Shown piece by piece: positions 5,009-5,139 of a stretch of DNA of 5,139 nucleotides. The notes beneath the pieces are model-generated. The model was given only the letters and a program-made list of their open reading frames with translations, searched no databases and was not told the DNA's origin. The position numbers and the translations under genes were made by a program. Positions within the stretch are counted from its first letter, which is position 1. The number at the start of each line of letters is the position of its first letter. The stretch is from an uncultured Bacilli bacterium (GTDB lineage Bacteria; Bacillota_I; Bacilli_A; RF39; UBA660), in the NCBI GenBank assembly GCA_947626215.1, contig CANQRJ010000096.1, forward strand, positions 1 through 5,139. The letters run 5' to 3'.

Positions 5009-5139
5009 ATGGTAAATAAATCAAAAAATAAGATAGTAAATAAAGTTTTAAATGATAAATATACTGATAGTATTTTTGAAAGTATCAAACATTTAGATGA
5101 TAATGGAAATGAATATTGGTATGCTAGGGAACTTTCAAA
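5009..5139 (+). CDS. dinD: DinD-like DNA-damage-inducible protein with BRO-N domain, 3' end cut by the window
   Basis: Forty-three codons of the N-terminus are visible. After a short Lys/Asn-rich lead, IFESIKHLDDNGNEYWYARELS (22-43) matches the start of the BRO-N domain. This domain opens DinD proteins and many phage antirepressors, where FEXIKXXDXXGXEYWYARXL precedes a helix binding DNA or protein. DinD was first known as an SOS-induced E. coli protein reported to antagonise RecA filaments. AAAGGAAGTGA (4993-5003) is a near-consensus ribosome site about 8 nt before the ATG. The gene lies 42 bases after the SWIM frame's final stop in the same direction, so cotranscription is possible. Without the rest, a phage-type BRO/antirepressor protein remains an alternative to true DinD. 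Confidence 0.78.
   Translation, partial: MVNKSKNKIVNKVLNDKYTDSIFESIKHLDDNGNEYWYARELS

Overview
The window is AT-rich chromosomal DNA from a low-GC Gram-positive-type bacterium (Bacillota or a walled relative). Signs of this are strong AAGGAGGT-type ribosome binding sites, TAA stops, a tRNA gene with an encoded CCA end, and promoters that repeatedly carry a TGn extended -10. The genes read normally in the standard bacterial code; no internal TGA is needed. A peptidoglycan D,D-carboxypeptidase argues against a wall-less mollicute. A gut anaerobe of the Erysipelotrichia/RF39 kind would fit, but that is inference.

Layout. Positions 1-98 hold no convincing gene. A membrane-anchored VanY-type M15 carboxypeptidase (99-1064) runs on the minus strand, divergent from a 121-residue unrecognised protein (1175-1540). 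An elongator tRNA-Met (1614-1690) follows, with its own promoter and a good intrinsic terminator. Next is a two-gene plus-strand operon. It encodes a COG2509-type FAD-dependent dehydrogenase (1837-3225) and a short DUF362 protein without a ferredoxin domain (3270-4157), and it ends at a strong terminator (4222-4266).

The last 870 bases look like an accessory, partly decayed segment. There is an extended -10 promoter at 4349, short broken reading frames at 4399-4499, and a SWIM zinc-finger gene split by an in-frame TAA at 4790-4792. The same frame continues for 57 more family-like codons. A perfect 18-bp palindrome at 4963-4980 precedes the start of a DinD/BRO-N-domain protein that the window end cuts off.

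How the genes fit together. The carboxypeptidase trims cell-wall peptide stems outside the cell and is independent of its neighbours. The flavoprotein and the DUF362 protein share a transcript and the same GAAAAGAGG ribosome binding motif, and both belong to poorly characterised redox-linked families, so a joint role is plausible but unproven. I found no clearly new defence or mobile system. The best leads are the interrupted SWIM gene beside dinD, the palindrome between them, and the hairpin in the flavoprotein's ribosome binding region.
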